The position numbers were made by a program, and so were the translations under genes. A stretch of 64,000 nucleotides of DNA from NCBI GenBank assembly GCA_038734275.1, contig JAVYOO010000006.1:30700-94699 (forward strand), given 5' to 3'. Positions 18,260-28,018 of the stretch are shown here, in pieces; the stretch's first letter is position 1, and every line of letters starts with the position of its first letter. The notes under the pieces were generated by a model. The model was not told the DNA's origin and made no database searches. It saw only the letters and a list, made by a program, of their open reading frames with translations. This DNA comes from Archaeoglobaceae archaeon. Its GTDB lineage: Archaea > Halobacteriota > Archaeoglobi > Archaeoglobales > Archaeoglobaceae.

Positions 18260-20602
18260 TTAAAAGAAAGCCTCGAGGCTCGTCTGCGACGATCCTTTTA
18301 TTCTTGCCTCCGAAAAACCAAAACGCTCAAGAATTCTGAGTACAGCAGGGATGATTTGATGTTCAATATAGTAATCTTTATCGAGCTTCTTTACCTCTTC
18401 TCCGCTCTTAAGCCTTACTTTCAGATTTTCACCATCAAAGTGCTCGATCATGTCAATTGGATATGCACGATCACCAACGTTTCCAGCACCCTTTACGATT
18501 ACGAAGCCCACTTTTGATCCGACTGGATAAAAGATCCCTATTTCTTCAGCTTTTTTTGCCGCCTTTACATGAGCCTGCACCGCCTCGTATTTTGAAGGCT
18601 TTTTTGTCAGTCCCTTGTATATCACAACATCCTCAAGCTTTACCTTTCCACTTCGGATCGAGTTTATGATGTCCCTAATGTAGTTCATAGCCTTTTCTGG
18701 ATCTTTCTCCTTTAATATTATCTCAATAACCCCCCTTTGGGCATTCTTTGCAAGTTCACACCAGTCTCCACGTCTCACTTCAAGTCCACGCACAAGTATC
18801 TTGCCATCCGCGGTTATCCCGGCGTATCTCTTCTTTTCTACGAAGAAAATGGTCTTAAAAAGTTCATCAAGTTCAATCTGAACTGGAAGTTTCTTTGATA
18901 TCTCAGAGATTAGTTTTTCAACCTCTGTTTTGAGTTCATTCATCCCCAGCCCGGGCTTTGAGACAAATATACTATCGGTGTCCCCATACAAGACTTTGAA
19001 TCCAAGATCCTGAGCTATTTTGGCAGAAGTCTTTATAAAATGTCTACCCCAAGCAGTAGTGGCTTCAGCACACTCTCTGCAATACCATCTCGCACCAGCC
19101 CAACCCATGTAGCCATAAAATGAATTAGTAAGAATCTTAAGGGTTTGCTGTTTTATATCGAGCAGTTTGTATTCTGGAGTACTTTCTTCGATCTCTTTCA
19201 TTTGTTTCTTTATCTCCCTTCTCCTTTCGATTAGCATCTTCAGAATTCTCTTGAAAAATCCGTCAGGTTGTTTTCTAAACTTGTAGCCCACTTCCGGGGC
19301 AACAAAACAGTCACCCTCTGCGGTCAATGTGTCCGGGCTGACATTGTAGGCGATCATGATCGAAGGATACATGCTTGCAAAGTCTAGCTCAGCAACGTTT
19401 TCATGCAATCCCCTTTCTGGCTCAATTACAAAGGCTCCCTCGTAGCTTTCAAGTGGAGCTTCTCTCGCATTTGGTGCTATCTCGCCAAGCTTTCTCGCTT
19501 CGCTCAGCAAAAGCCAGTCAACCTGTTTTCCTCTCCCCATCCTCGCAACGTCGTCAAGGGGTAGCCTAATCAGTCTTGCAAGCTCGTAGTGCATCGGTAG
19601 TAACTCTTTTGCAATCATAAAGGTATGAATCACGTCTCTTCTCGCGTGAGCAAACACCTTTTCTCTATCGCACTGCCAATACTTGTTTATGTCCTTGGCT
19701 TCTATGTCCTCTATGTCTACCTTTGTTCCTAGGAATTCTGCAATATTTTCGAGCTTCTTTATCTTCACATCTGTAATCCTTAGGGCAATGTCGTAGAGAT
19801 CAACATTTAGCCTGCCTGCAATTTTTGGTCTACCGCCCTTAAATGTAATCGAAGACCCATCTCTTCCGATGTCAAGTGGAATTTTTAGCTTTTCAGCTCT
19901 CTTTTTTAGGTAAGGCCAGTCAAATGCATCCTGATTATAGCCAACGATTACATCTGGATCCACTTCTTTTATTAAACGCACAAAATCCCGAATTATACTT
20001 CTCTCGTCTCCGCAGAGTATTTCCTCCTTTTCATTGCTCCATTTAACCGAAATGACTATTATTGGGTCTTTTTCTGGATCCGGCATGCCAAAAGTAGAAA
20101 GCATCTCGCAATCGAAGGCTAAAATCTTGAGTTCAGGAATTTCTTTGCTCACCCTCTCCACTTTCTCAATTTCATAGCTTCTCAGCTTTCCCTCGATCTC
20201 TCTTCCCTCAATTCTTATTCCATCAAGACAGGCAAGATCTTTGTCAATAAGATAACGATAGGCAAATGGTATGTCCGCTTCTCTGACGTCGCCAAATTTT
20301 GAAAAGAATTCTCTTAACTTTGGAACGTGCTGGGGATGTTTTGCATAAACGATGAAAGCGGGGATTTCTTTGCCAAAAGATTTAATCTTGGTCTTTTCAT
20401 ATGATTCAGGGACAATTAATTCCTTTTTCGTGCTAATCATGGCCTTCGCGATTGTTTCCTCATCAATATCCAAAACGTAAAAGTAAGGTTTGAAGTTCTT
20501 GTCATAAGCTACAAACGTCTCCCTATCCTTACACCAAAGCCTTAGAACTGCTCTATCATCGATCGTAACATATTCCGCATCTATAAGCCAGCCCTCTACC
20601 AC
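18260..20602 (-). CDS. polB: Family B DNA polymerase (PolB)
   Basis: A 780-residue replicative or repair polymerase, in length and sequence very like the A. fulgidus PolB I remember (about 781 residues). The uracil-sensing N-terminal domain is followed by the 3'-5' exonuclease (Exo I FDCEML, Exo II NQDAFDWPYL, Exo III motif with ARRDVIHT) and the polymerase palm with DFASMYPSI, the KxxxNSFYGYMG motif and YGDTDS. The C-terminus QTSLEAFF is a PCNA-interacting PIP box. I chose the GTG at 20602 as start because it matches the family N-terminus, and a TATA-like TAAATTTAAATT about 26 bases upstream would give a leaderless message. Confidence 0.95.
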   Translation of the reverse strand: MVEGWLIDAEYVTIDDRAVLRLWCKDRETFVAYDKNFKPYFYVLDIDEETIAKAMISTKKELIVPESYEKTKIKSFGKEIPAFIVYAKHPQHVPKLREFFSKFGDVREADIPFAYRYLIDKDLACLDGIRIEGREIEGKLRSYEIEKVERVSKEIPELKILAFDCEMLSTFGMPDPEKDPIIVISVKWSNEKEEILCGDERSIIRDFVRLIKEVDPDVIVGYNQDAFDWPYLKKRAEKLKIPLDIGRDGSSITFKGGRPKIAGRLNVDLYDIALRITDVKIKKLENIAEFLGTKVDIEDIEAKDINKYWQCDREKVFAHARRDVIHTFMIAKELLPMHYELARLIRLPLDDVARMGRGKQVDWLLLSEARKLGEIAPNAREAPLESYEGAFVIEPERGLHENVAELDFASMYPSIMIAYNVSPDTLTAEGDCFVAPEVGYKFRKQPDGFFKRILKMLIERRREIKKQMKEIEESTPEYKLLDIKQQTLKILTNSFYGYMGWAGARWYCRECAEATTAWGRHFIKTSAKIAQDLGFKVLYGDTDSIFVSKPGLGMNELKTEVEKLISEISKKLPVQIELDELFKTIFFVEKKRYAGITADGKILVRGLEVRRGDWCELAKNAQRGVIEIILKEKDPEKAMNYIRDIINSIRSGKVKLEDVVIYKGLTKKPSKYEAVQAHVKAAKKAEEIGIFYPVGSKVGFVIVKGAGNVGDRAYPIDMIEHFDGENLKVRLKSGEEVKKLDKDYYIEHQIIPAVLRILERFGFSEARIKGSSQTSLEAFF

Positions 20603-20710
20603 AGCAACATTACTCAAAGAAAAATTTAAATTTAACCTACGGCAGAAGCGCAAAAATTTTGGCAGTAGTTTGAGTTAAAACTTTATAACTCCAAAAAATT
20701 TTATGTTTTG

Positions 20711-20980
20711 ATGAGAGCTGTAGAAATCTACGTAAGCGGTGTTGTCCAGGGTGTTGGGTTCAGATATTACACAACAAGAGTTGCAAAAGAACTCGGAATA
20801 AAAGGTTTTGTTAAAAATTTACCAGATGGGAGAGTTTACATTTACGCTGTTGGAGAAGACAGGGCGTTGGAAAAGTTCATTTCACATGTGCATCAGGGTC
20901 CACCACTTGCTGTGGTTAGAGACGTTGTCGTTAAGGATGCTGAATTGAAAGAGTTTGACAGATTTGAGGTGAGAAGATAA
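20711..20980 (+). CDS. acyP: Acylphosphatase
   Basis: An 89-residue ferredoxin-like enzyme that hydrolyses acyl phosphates such as carbamoyl phosphate or 1,3-bisphosphoglycerate. The phosphate-binding loop VQGVGFRYY supplies R18 and the catalytic Asn is N36 in [12 protein letters not shown] 20711 is chosen over a TTG one codon earlier. Its TAA overlaps the hisF ATG by one base, so it heads an acylphosphatase-hisF-MazG-nicotinate phosphoribosyltransferase string. Confidence 0.95.
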   Translation: MRAVEIYVSGVVQGVGFRYYTTRVAKELGIKGFVKNLPDGRVYIYAVGEDRALEKFISHVHQGPPLAVVRDVVVKDAELKEFDRFEVRR

Positions 20981-21798
20981 TGCTTGCAAAAAGGATAATT
21001 CCATGCTTGGATGTAACTTATAGAAATGGAAAAGCAATGGTTGTTAAAGGTGTCGAGTTCTTAAATCTGCGCGACGCTGGTGATCCCGTTGAACTGGCTA
21101 AGAAATACGATTTTGAGGGTGCAGATGAGCTTGTTTTTCTTGATATCACCGCTTCTCCAGAAGGGAGAAAGACAATGGTAGATATCGTTGAAAGAACCGC
21201 GGAAAATGTGTTCATTCCATTTACAGTCGGAGGAGGAATTAGAAGCATCGAAGACATAAACGCAATTTTGTCTGCTGGCGCGGATAAGGTTTCTATCAAC
21301 ACATCAGCAGTTAAAGACCCGGAATTCGTTCGCAAAGCTTCGCAGATCTTTGGAAGCCAGTGCATTGTTGTTGCGATAGACTGCAAAAGAAATTTTGATC
21401 TGAGCAAAGGAAAGCATATTCTTGAGCTTGAAGATGGTAGAAAGGCCTGGTATGAGGTTTATATCTATGGTGGAAGACAGGCAACTGGAATAGATGCCTT
21501 ATGGTGGGCTAAAAAGGTCGAAGAACTTGGAGCTGGCGAAATACTGCTCACTTCGATGGATAGAGATGGAACTAAGGACGGCTATGATATTCCGATCACA
21601 AGGGCTATGAGCGAAGAGCTAAGCATACCAATAATAGCCTCTGGCGGGGCGGGTAAGCTTGAGCACTTCTATGAAGGTTTTGTTGTCGGAAAAGCGGATG
21701 CTTGCCTTGCTGCAGGAATATTTCACTACAGAGAGATAACCATTGCTCAAGTAAAGGAGTTCCTTGCTTCAAAAGGGGTGAAAGTCAGATGGAAATAA
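20980..21798 (+). CDS. hisF: Imidazole glycerol phosphate synthase cyclase subunit HisF
   Basis: A 272-residue TIM barrel that uses ammonia from HisH to convert PRFAR into imidazole glycerol phosphate and AICAR in histidine and purine metabolism. The two catalytic aspartates are D11 ([11 protein letters not shown]) and D134 (VAIDCKR), and phosphate loops are seen at FTVGGGIRS and IIASGGAG. Length is slightly above the usual 250-260. hisH is not adjacent. It overlaps both its neighbours (1 base upstream, 10 bases downstream). Confidence 0.95.
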   Translation: MLAKRIIPCLDVTYRNGKAMVVKGVEFLNLRDAGDPVELAKKYDFEGADELVFLDITASPEGRKTMVDIVERTAENVFIPFTVGGGIRSIEDINAILSAGADKVSINTSAVKDPEFVRKASQIFGSQCIVVAIDCKRNFDLSKGKHILELEDGRKAWYEVYIYGGRQATGIDALWWAKKVEELGAGEILLTSMDRDGTKDGYDIPITRAMSEELSIPIIASGGAGKLEHFYEGFVVGKADACLAAGIFHYREITIAQVKEFLASKGVKVRWK

Positions 21799-22073
21799 GC
21801 GAGTTCCAGCGAATGATTGGCGAGATCTACCTGCACCGCGATAAAGCAAGAGGGGTAGAGAAGACTATGCTCTGGATCGTTGAGGAAGTTGGAGAGCTCG
21901 CTGAGGCTGTTAGAAAAGGAGAGAACATAGGTGAAGAGATAGCAGACGTCTTTGCCTGGCTCGTGAGTTTAGCAAATCTCTGTGGTGTTGATCTTGAGAA
22001 AGAAAGCCTTAAGAAGTATCCCTATTATTGCTCACGCTGTGGAAAAAAGCCGTGTGAGTGTGATAGCCTATGA
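21789..22073 (+). CDS. MazG-like nucleotide pyrophosphohydrolase with C-terminal Cys-rich tail
   Basis: A 94-residue all-alpha NTP pyrophosphatase. The metal motif [10 protein letters not shown] ... EEIADVFAW (the ExxE-12-28-ExxD type) is intact. The last 16 residues, [15 protein letters not shown], hold four cysteines that could bind zinc, an addition not found in classical MazG. The ATG at 21789, ten bases inside hisF, follows GGGGTGA and agrees with the family start. Possible roles are NTP house-cleaning or, because of the hisF context, a phosphoribosyl-ATP pyrophosphatase-like step; the latter is only inference. Confidence 0.85.
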   Translation: MEISEFQRMIGEIYLHRDKARGVEKTMLWIVEEVGELAEAVRKGENIGEEIADVFAWLVSLANLCGVDLEKESLKKYPYYCSRCGKKPCECDSL

Positions 22074-23224
22074 GGTTTGCAATAGCGAGTGAGGATGATA
22101 TAAAGTCAGGGCTTGTGACTGATAAATACTTCATATGGACTGAGAAGGTTTTAAAAGCCAAAAATCTGAATCCAAAAGTAGTAATGGAAGTAACAACCTC
22201 TGAGTGGGGCATCTTTGCGGGTTTAAACGATGTCTTGGCTCTTCTTGAAGGTCTCCCAGTGGATGTTTACGCAATGCCCGAAGGTAGTCTTTTTTTCCCG
22301 CATGAACCTGTTTTGACTGTTGTCGGAAAATATCTGGATTTTGCAAGATTTGAAACTGCATTGCTCGGGTTTTTGTGCCACGCAAGTGGAATAGCAACTC
22401 AGGCTTTCAAGTTCAAGCTTGCAGCTGGGGATAAGAAGATACTTTCCTTTGGAACCCGAAGAGCTCATCCAGCGATATCTGCAATGATCGAGAGATCCGC
22501 ATTCATTGGCGGAGTTGATGGGGTGAGCAACTTCATCGCTGAAAAGTATTTCGGCTTTGAGAGCATGGGAACGATGCCACATGCGATGATAATCTGCTTT
22601 GGTGACCAGATTTCAGCATGGAAAGCCTTTGACGAAGTTGTCGACGAAAAGGTTCCGAGAACTCTCCTCGTGGACACTTACTTCGATGAGAAGACCGAGT
22701 CGATAATGGCTATCGAGAACGTTCGCAGAGTCGATGCGGTTCGACTTGATACACCTTCTTCAAGAAAAGGCAACTTCAGAAAGATCGTTGAAGAAGTTAG
22801 ATGGGAGCTAAACATCCGTGGGAGGCGAGATGTGAAGATCTTCCTTAGTGGAGGTCTTAAGCTTTCTGATGTGCTTTCTCTAAGAGATGTTGCTGATGCC
22901 TTCGGCGTGGGAACTTCGATAAGCGCAGCGAAGCCGATAGACTTTGCGATGGACATAGTCGAAAAAGAAGGGGTTTACTGTGCAAAGAGAGGTAAGAGGA
23001 GTGGTATGAAGCAGGTTTACAGAGACTGGAATAGACTTGAAGATGAAGTTAGGCTTTTCAAAGATGTTGCCCCGAAAGGCAAAGAACCAATGCTCCGAAA
23101 GGTTATGGAAAATGGGAAAATACTCGAAAAAACTGAAATTGCAAAGGCGAGAGAACTCGCACTCAAGCAGATGGAAATTATAAGAAAGTTGGGTAAAGAA
23201 AAGGAATTTCTAATGTCCGAGTGA
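22070..23224 (+). CDS. pncB: Nicotinate phosphoribosyltransferase
   Basis: A 384-residue enzyme that makes nicotinate mononucleotide from nicotinate and PRPP in NAD salvage. The type II phosphoribosyltransferase fold is shown by [10 protein letters not shown] (substrate-binding Arg-Arg-His), [13 protein letters not shown], and a [10 protein letters not shown] phosphate motif. Family length is right for the archaeal form. It overlaps the MazG-like gene by four bases (ATGA) and its end overlaps the convergent biotin carboxylase gene by 15 bases. Confidence 0.92.
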   Translation: MRFAIASEDDIKSGLVTDKYFIWTEKVLKAKNLNPKVVMEVTTSEWGIFAGLNDVLALLEGLPVDVYAMPEGSLFFPHEPVLTVVGKYLDFARFETALLGFLCHASGIATQAFKFKLAAGDKKILSFGTRRAHPAISAMIERSAFIGGVDGVSNFIAEKYFGFESMGTMPHAMIICFGDQISAWKAFDEVVDEKVPRTLLVDTYFDEKTESIMAIENVRRVDAVRLDTPSSRKGNFRKIVEEVRWELNIRGRRDVKIFLSGGLKLSDVLSLRDVADAFGVGTSISAAKPIDFAMDIVEKEGVYCAKRGKRSGMKQVYRDWNRLEDEVRLFKDVAPKGKEPMLRKVMENGKILEKTEIAKARELALKQMEIIRKLGKEKEFLMSE

Positions 23225-24724
23225 AGTGTAGATCCTCCACAGCCTTTCCTCAATTTTTCCATTATCGACAGGCATGGCCCTATACGATTTTCTTAGCTGA
23301 TCTCTGATTTTTTCTGTCTCATAATCCTTAAAGATCTTGCTTAGCTTCTCCTGAGCCTCAAGATATTTTTCAATGTAATAGGGAACCTTTTCAGGTATTT
23401 TTCTCTCCTCAAGGAACTTCGTATGAATATTCCCCTTTTCGAATTCCTCATCAGATAGAATTGCAAGATGCAGCGGTATGTTTGTTGTAACCCCGAGTAT
23501 TATGTACTCTATAAGCGCCCTCTTGCCACGAGCTATTACTTCAGCCCTATCCCTGCCAAAGACCGTAAGCTTAGATATCATTGGATCGTAATCCTCTGGG
23601 ATTGCACTTCCAATGCTTACTGCACTATCCAATCTAACCCCATAGCCTCCTGGGCTTCTGTAAAATTCTATTCTACCACCAGAAGGCAGAAAGTTTATTG
23701 GATCCTCTGCATAGATTCTCAGCTCCATCGCATGCCCCCTTGGATCGATATCTTCTTGGCCATAAGAGAGATCTTCTCCATACGCGATCTTTATCTGCTC
23801 TCTCACAATATCTATGCCAGTTACAATTTCAGTTATGGTATGCTCAACCTGCAATCGGGCATTTATTTCCAAAAAGTAGAACTTTCCGTTCTCATATAGA
23901 AATTCAAACGTTCCCGCATTTTGATATCCGATGCTCTTAGCACCTCTTACAGCATATCTGCCAATTTGCTCTCTAAGCTCCTCATCAAGTGCTGGTGAGG
24001 GTGTTTCTTCTATAACCTTCTGATTTCTCCTCTGAACACTGCATTCCCTCTCCCCCAAGTAGATTACGTTTGTTTTTTTATCTGCCAGAACTTGAACTTC
24101 TATGTGTCGGGGTCGGACAAGCCATTTCTCAAGATATACTGTTGGATCTCTAAAGTATTTCTCTCCAAAGGTTTTGGACTTTGCAAAAGCCAATTCAAGC
24201 TCTTTTTCATTCCAGGCCACGCTTATTCCAATCCCGCCACCACCACCAGAAGCCTTCACCGCTACAGGATAACCTATTTTCTCAGCCCACTTGTATGCCT
24301 GATCAATGCTCTTTAACGCTGGCGATCCGGGAACTATTGGGATCCTTGCACTTTTCATCCTCTTTCTTGCCTCTACCTTGGAACCGGAGATCTCGAGAAC
24401 TTTAGGAGGTGGACCAATGAAGACAATTCCTTCTTCTTCACATCTCTTCGAAAACATTGGATTCTCAGAAACGAATCCATATCCTGGGTGAATCGCCTCT
24501 GCTCCCGCTTTTTTTGCAATTTCCAAGATCCTTTCTATATTCAGATAACTATCCTTTGGATCAGATTTTCCCACGTAGTATGCCTCATCCGCATAATATC
24601 TGTGCAGAGCATTCTCGTCCGCTGAGCTGTAGATCGCCACGCTCTTTATTCCAAGCTCTCTGCATGTTCTCATTACTCTTATCGCAATTTCGCCCCTATT
24701 TGCTACCAAGATTTTTCTGAACAT
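23210..24724 (-). CDS. pycA: Biotin carboxylase subunit (pyruvate carboxylase subunit A / AccC type)
   Basis: A 504-residue ATP-grasp enzyme that carboxylates biotin on a carrier protein. The N-terminus [18 protein letters not shown], the glycine-rich ATP loop [10 protein letters not shown], the EVQVLAD region and RLQVEHT carrying the catalytic Glu and Arg are all present. In archaea this length fits the A subunit of two-subunit pyruvate carboxylase, giving oxaloacetate, but the subunit of an acyl-CoA carboxylase cannot be excluded since the B subunit is elsewhere. ATG 24724 is the family start; upstream codons to 24775 are not conserved. Confidence 0.9.
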   Translation of the reverse strand: MFRKILVANRGEIAIRVMRTCRELGIKSVAIYSSADENALHRYYADEAYYVGKSDPKDSYLNIERILEIAKKAGAEAIHPGYGFVSENPMFSKRCEEEGIVFIGPPPKVLEISGSKVEARKRMKSARIPIVPGSPALKSIDQAYKWAEKIGYPVAVKASGGGGGIGISVAWNEKELELAFAKSKTFGEKYFRDPTVYLEKWLVRPRHIEVQVLADKKTNVIYLGERECSVQRRNQKVIEETPSPALDEELREQIGRYAVRGAKSIGYQNAGTFEFLYENGKFYFLEINARLQVEHTITEIVTGIDIVREQIKIAYGEDLSYGQEDIDPRGHAMELRIYAEDPINFLPSGGRIEFYRSPGGYGVRLDSAVSIGSAIPEDYDPMISKLTVFGRDRAEVIARGKRALIEYIILGVTTNIPLHLAILSDEEFEKGNIHTKFLEERKIPEKVPYYIEKYLEAQEKLSKIFKDYETEKIRDQLRKSYRAMPVDNGKIEERLWRIYTSLGH

Positions 24725-24911
24725 CCAGTTTTCTCCAATCGAAAAGTTTTTTAAATTTTTCTTAAAAAAGATCAAAAAATATACAGAAATTCGCTAAACT
24801 TTTGTCCCAAAATATGTATTTCCTTAGTATCTTGCTCCGAAAATTGTATAAGTAATGTTAATTAAAAAACCTACCGAAAATAATTTAGATCAATTGAAAC
24901 TATGCTCTGCG

Positions 24912-26411
24912 ATGAGAACTGTAAGAATTTTCGACACCACGCTCAGAGATGGGGAACAAATGCCCGGAATCTCTCTAACTCCAGTTTACAAAGTTCAAAT
25001 AGCTAAGGCCCTCGATAGACTTGGAGTAGATGTTATTGAGGCTGGTTTTCCATCGATTTCAAAAGGAGAATTTGAAGCTGTGAAAGAAATCTCCTCGCTC
25101 GGCTTGAATGCTGAAATTTGCGGACTTGCAAGAATTGTTAGGGAAGACATAGACTCAGCGATTAATGCGGGAGTGGACATGATTCACGTTTTCACACCCA
25201 CATCAAAAATACAGGTTGAGCACACACTTAGGATCAGCCGAGAAGAGATAATAGAGAGGGCTGTTGAATGTGTCGAATACGTTAAAGCTCATGGGCTAAA
25301 ATGTATGTTCTCAGCAATGGATGCTACAAGAACGGAATTGGATTATCTCATAAGAATTTACAAAGCGGTAGAATCTGCAAAGGTCGACATCATAAACATC
25401 CCCGATACTGTTGGGGTTGCAACCCCTTTTAAATTCTATGAGCTCGTTAAAAAATTAAGAGAAGAATTAAAAGTCCTAATAGATGTTCACTGCCATAACG
25501 ACTTTGGGTTAGCTGTTGCGAATAGCTATTCTGCAGTTCTCGCAGGAGCGGACGAAGTTCAGGTTACCGTCAATGGCATTGGAGAGAGGGCTGGAAATGC
25601 CAGTCTTGAGCAAGTAGTCATGATTTTGCATGCAATTGAAGGAATCAGAACTAATATAAAAACCGAACTGCTTTTTGACACTTCAAAACTCGTGGAAAGA
25701 CTTACTGGCGTAAAAATGCCACCTAACACGCCGATAATTGGAGAGAATGCATTTAGCCACGAGAGTGGAATTCACGCTCACGGAGTCATAAAAGAGTCTT
25801 CAACTTTCGAGCCCGGCGTTCTCAAGCCCGAAATGGTTGGTCATCGCAGAAGAATCGTGATAGGAAAGCATGCTGGGAGATTCCAGATAAGGAAAATACT
25901 CGAAGATGCAGGCTACGTGGTCGATGATGAGACTCTAAACAAGATATTCGAAAAAGTCAAGGAAATGGGTGATCGTGGCAAAAAAGTCACTGATCGAGAT
26001 TTATTCACAATCACAGAAATCGTGCTTGGGGAGTTGAAGAGAGAAGAGAGAATAATTTCTGTTGACGAAATCACGGTTATAACAGGAAACAAGATAACTC
26101 CCACAGCCGTTATAAATGCGGAAGTCATGGGAGAGAAGAAAGTGGCTTCTGCCATTGGCGTTGGACCCGTTGACGCTTCGCTTAAGGCGGTTATGCAGTT
26201 GGTAGGTGGTGGTATGCATATAAGGGAGTTCAAGCTTGATGCAATTAGCGGAGGCAGTGATGCCATTGCAGAAGTTTATGTTACAGTCGAAGACGATAAA
26301 GGAAACGTATTCACATCTCGAGGTGCGGCACAGGACATAGTGATGGCTTCTTTTGATGCGGTTATCAATGCTGTGAACTATCTGCTACTAATGCGGAGGC
26401 GAAAGTCCTGA
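24912..26411 (+). CDS. 2-isopropylmalate synthase / citramalate synthase family enzyme
   Basis: A 499-residue acetyl-CoA condensing enzyme. The DRE-TIM barrel carries RIFDTTLRDGEQ at the N-terminus, HCHNDFGLAVANS for metal binding and NGIGERAGNASLE; a C-terminal LeuA allosteric dimerisation domain follows (about residues 370-499). Paralogs in archaea make isopropylmalate (leucine), citramalate (isoleucine) or homocitrate-type products, and the substrate cannot be chosen by eye. I use ATG 24912 at the conserved MRTVRIFDTT; an earlier ATG at 24855 would add 19 unconserved residues. dapF follows after one base. Confidence 0.88.
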   Translation: MRTVRIFDTTLRDGEQMPGISLTPVYKVQIAKALDRLGVDVIEAGFPSISKGEFEAVKEISSLGLNAEICGLARIVREDIDSAINAGVDMIHVFTPTSKIQVEHTLRISREEIIERAVECVEYVKAHGLKCMFSAMDATRTELDYLIRIYKAVESAKVDIINIPDTVGVATPFKFYELVKKLREELKVLIDVHCHNDFGLAVANSYSAVLAGADEVQVTVNGIGERAGNASLEQVVMILHAIEGIRTNIKTELLFDTSKLVERLTGVKMPPNTPIIGENAFSHESGIHAHGVIKESSTFEPGVLKPEMVGHRRRIVIGKHAGRFQIRKILEDAGYVVDDETLNKIFEKVKEMGDRGKKVTDRDLFTITEIVLGELKREERIISVDEITVITGNKITPTAVINAEVMGEKKVASAIGVGPVDASLKAVMQLVGGGMHIREFKLDAISGGSDAIAEVYVTVEDDKGNVFTSRGAAQDIVMASFDAVINAVNYLLLMRRRKS

Positions 26412-26412
26412 T

Positions 26413-27231
26413 ATGAAGTTCACTAAAATGCACGGAAACGGAAACGACTTCGTGCTAATCGATGAATTTCACAAGACTTTAGTTCCTGAAGAAAAAAAGG
26501 CAAAATTTGCCAAGTGGGTGTGCAACAGAAATTTCGCAGTAGGATCGGACGGAGTTATCTTTGTCCAGCCTTCCCAGATTGCGGATGCAAAGTTTCGATT
26601 CTTCAACCCAGATGGTAGCGAAGCAAAGATGTGTGGAAATGGAATCAGGTGCTTTTCCAGATACGTAGTTGAAGAAGGTTATGCGGGTAAAAAATTGAAA
26701 GTGGAGACGCTCGCAGGGATCAAAGAGCTTGAAGTTAGCTTTGACGGAACCTGGTGGGTAAAGGTAGATATGGGCAAGCCAGAGTTCGATTCAGATAAAA
26801 TACCTGCAAAAAGAAAGGTATGGGACGAGGACATTGAGCTTGAAGGGAGAAAGTTCAGGCTTTACGCTGTAAACACAGGTGTGCCACACGTTGTTATTTT
26901 TGTTGATGACTTCGATTTCGACGTTGTCAGCATTGGAAGAAAAATAAGATTCCTCGAAGTTTTTCCTGAAGGAACAAACGTTAACTTTGCGAGATTCGAT
27001 GGTTCAAAATTCTACGTAAGAACTTACGAAAGGGGCGTGGAAAACGAAACGCTAAGCTGTGGAACTGGAAGCGTTGCGGTTGTCGCTGTTGCGAAAAAGC
27101 TTGGAATTGTGGACAAGGCAGAAGTTATAACAAAAGGTGGTGTCCTGAAAATTGAAATTGGCGACACAGCATTCATGACCGGCTCAGCAACAAGAGTTTT
27201 TGATGCTGAGCTAAGAGAATATGAAATTTGA
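26413..27231 (+). CDS. dapF: Diaminopimelate epimerase
   Basis: A 272-residue epimerase that converts LL- to meso-diaminopimelate in lysine synthesis. Both catalytic cysteines are in their motifs, MCGNGIRC and LSCGTGSVA, and the N-terminal KMHGNGNDF is typical. It follows the isopropylmalate-synthase-like gene by one base and overlaps the next gene by 11 bases, making a three-gene unit. The pathway partner asd lies elsewhere in this window at 42.2 kb. Confidence 0.95.
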   Translation: MKFTKMHGNGNDFVLIDEFHKTLVPEEKKAKFAKWVCNRNFAVGSDGVIFVQPSQIADAKFRFFNPDGSEAKMCGNGIRCFSRYVVEEGYAGKKLKVETLAGIKELEVSFDGTWWVKVDMGKPEFDSDKIPAKRKVWDEDIELEGRKFRLYAVNTGVPHVVIFVDDFDFDVVSIGRKIRFLEVFPEGTNVNFARFDGSKFYVRTYERGVENETLSCGTGSVAVVAVAKKLGIVDKAEVITKGGVLKIEIGDTAFMTGSATRVFDAELREYEI

Positions 27232-27961
27232 GAACCGCCTTGTCCTCTCCGCAATGGCTGGCATAAACAACGCAGATTTTTGCATAAAGCAAAAGGCTTC
27301 TCTCGTAATTCTTGGCGGTTTTAACGCTGACAAAGGAGCCATAGAAGCGGGAATTAAAGCCATGGCAAGGGGCAGAAAGGAGTTCATTTTTGATGATCCG
27401 CTTGAAGGCATTGAAAGAGAAATCAAGAAGATAAAAGGAAAAAATTTTGCAGTTAACGTTCGATCCTCAAGCCATGAAGGCTACATCGAGACCGCAAAAC
27501 TCGTTGAAGAATATGATGGAATTTTAGAAATAAATGCGCACTGCAGACAGCCTGAATTTGTTTCAGCGAGATGCGGAGAATGGCTTCTCTTTAACGCTGA
27601 AGAGCTTTTCAAAATAGTCGAAATGGTATCAAAAATCACAAGAACTGCTGTAAAGCTTCGGGGAGGCTACAATCTCGACTACGAGAAGCTTAGCGCTAAA
27701 ATTTTCGAAAAGGGTTGTTCAATCGTTCACATCGATGCAATGATCCCAAAAGGTGGATGTGATCTTTCTCTGATTCATAGAATTTCGAAACATGGCTTTA
27801 CGATAGCAAACAACTCCTTTGTGGATATAAACTCTGGCGAGAGCATGATAAAGGCTGGAGCAAGGATGGTTTCTGCTGCGAGAGCGGTGCTTAAAGACGA
27901 GAATTTTTTTGAAAAGATGCTCTCAAGTAAAATTCTATCTGAGCCAGTGGAACTGCGATAA
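27221..27961 (+). CDS. Dihydrouridine-synthase-like TIM-barrel protein
   Basis: A 246-residue protein that looks like a flavin-type TIM barrel related to tRNA-dihydrouridine synthases and dihydroorotate dehydrogenases: LVLSAMAGINNADF at the N-terminus, EINAHCRQPEF (where DUS enzymes have NxGCP), KLRGGYN and a late MVSAARAVL in the phosphate-binding position. It is shorter than DUS and lacks the RNA-binding C-terminal domain. I recall archaeal proteins of this kind annotated as DUS-related (MJ0144-like), with no proven reaction. It overlaps dapF by 11 bases. Confidence 0.7.
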   Translation: MKFENRLVLSAMAGINNADFCIKQKASLVILGGFNADKGAIEAGIKAMARGRKEFIFDDPLEGIEREIKKIKGKNFAVNVRSSSHEGYIETAKLVEEYDGILEINAHCRQPEFVSARCGEWLLFNAEELFKIVEMVSKITRTAVKLRGGYNLDYEKLSAKIFEKGCSIVHIDAMIPKGGCDLSLIHRISKHGFTIANNSFVDINSGESMIKAGARMVSAARAVLKDENFFEKMLSSKILSEPVELR

Positions 27962-27974
27962 GACCTCAACGCAA

Positions 27975-27987
27975 TTTATATATAATA
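27975..27987 (+). promoter_or_regulatory. TATA box of the tetraether synthase gene
   Basis: TTTATATATAATA lies about 35-45 bases before the ATG at 28019 and is the only strong TATA element in the 57-base gap after the TIM-barrel gene. Transcription would start near 28010, giving a very short leader. Confidence 0.65.
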
Positions 27988-28018
27988 CAAGTCCACAGAA
28001 GTTAAAGGTTGAGATATA

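Noticed and set aside
23468..23899. A 143-codon plus-strand frame within the biotin carboxylase gene
   Set aside because: Antisense to conserved biotin carboxylase sequence, with a Tyr/Cys-rich composition unlike genuine genes here.
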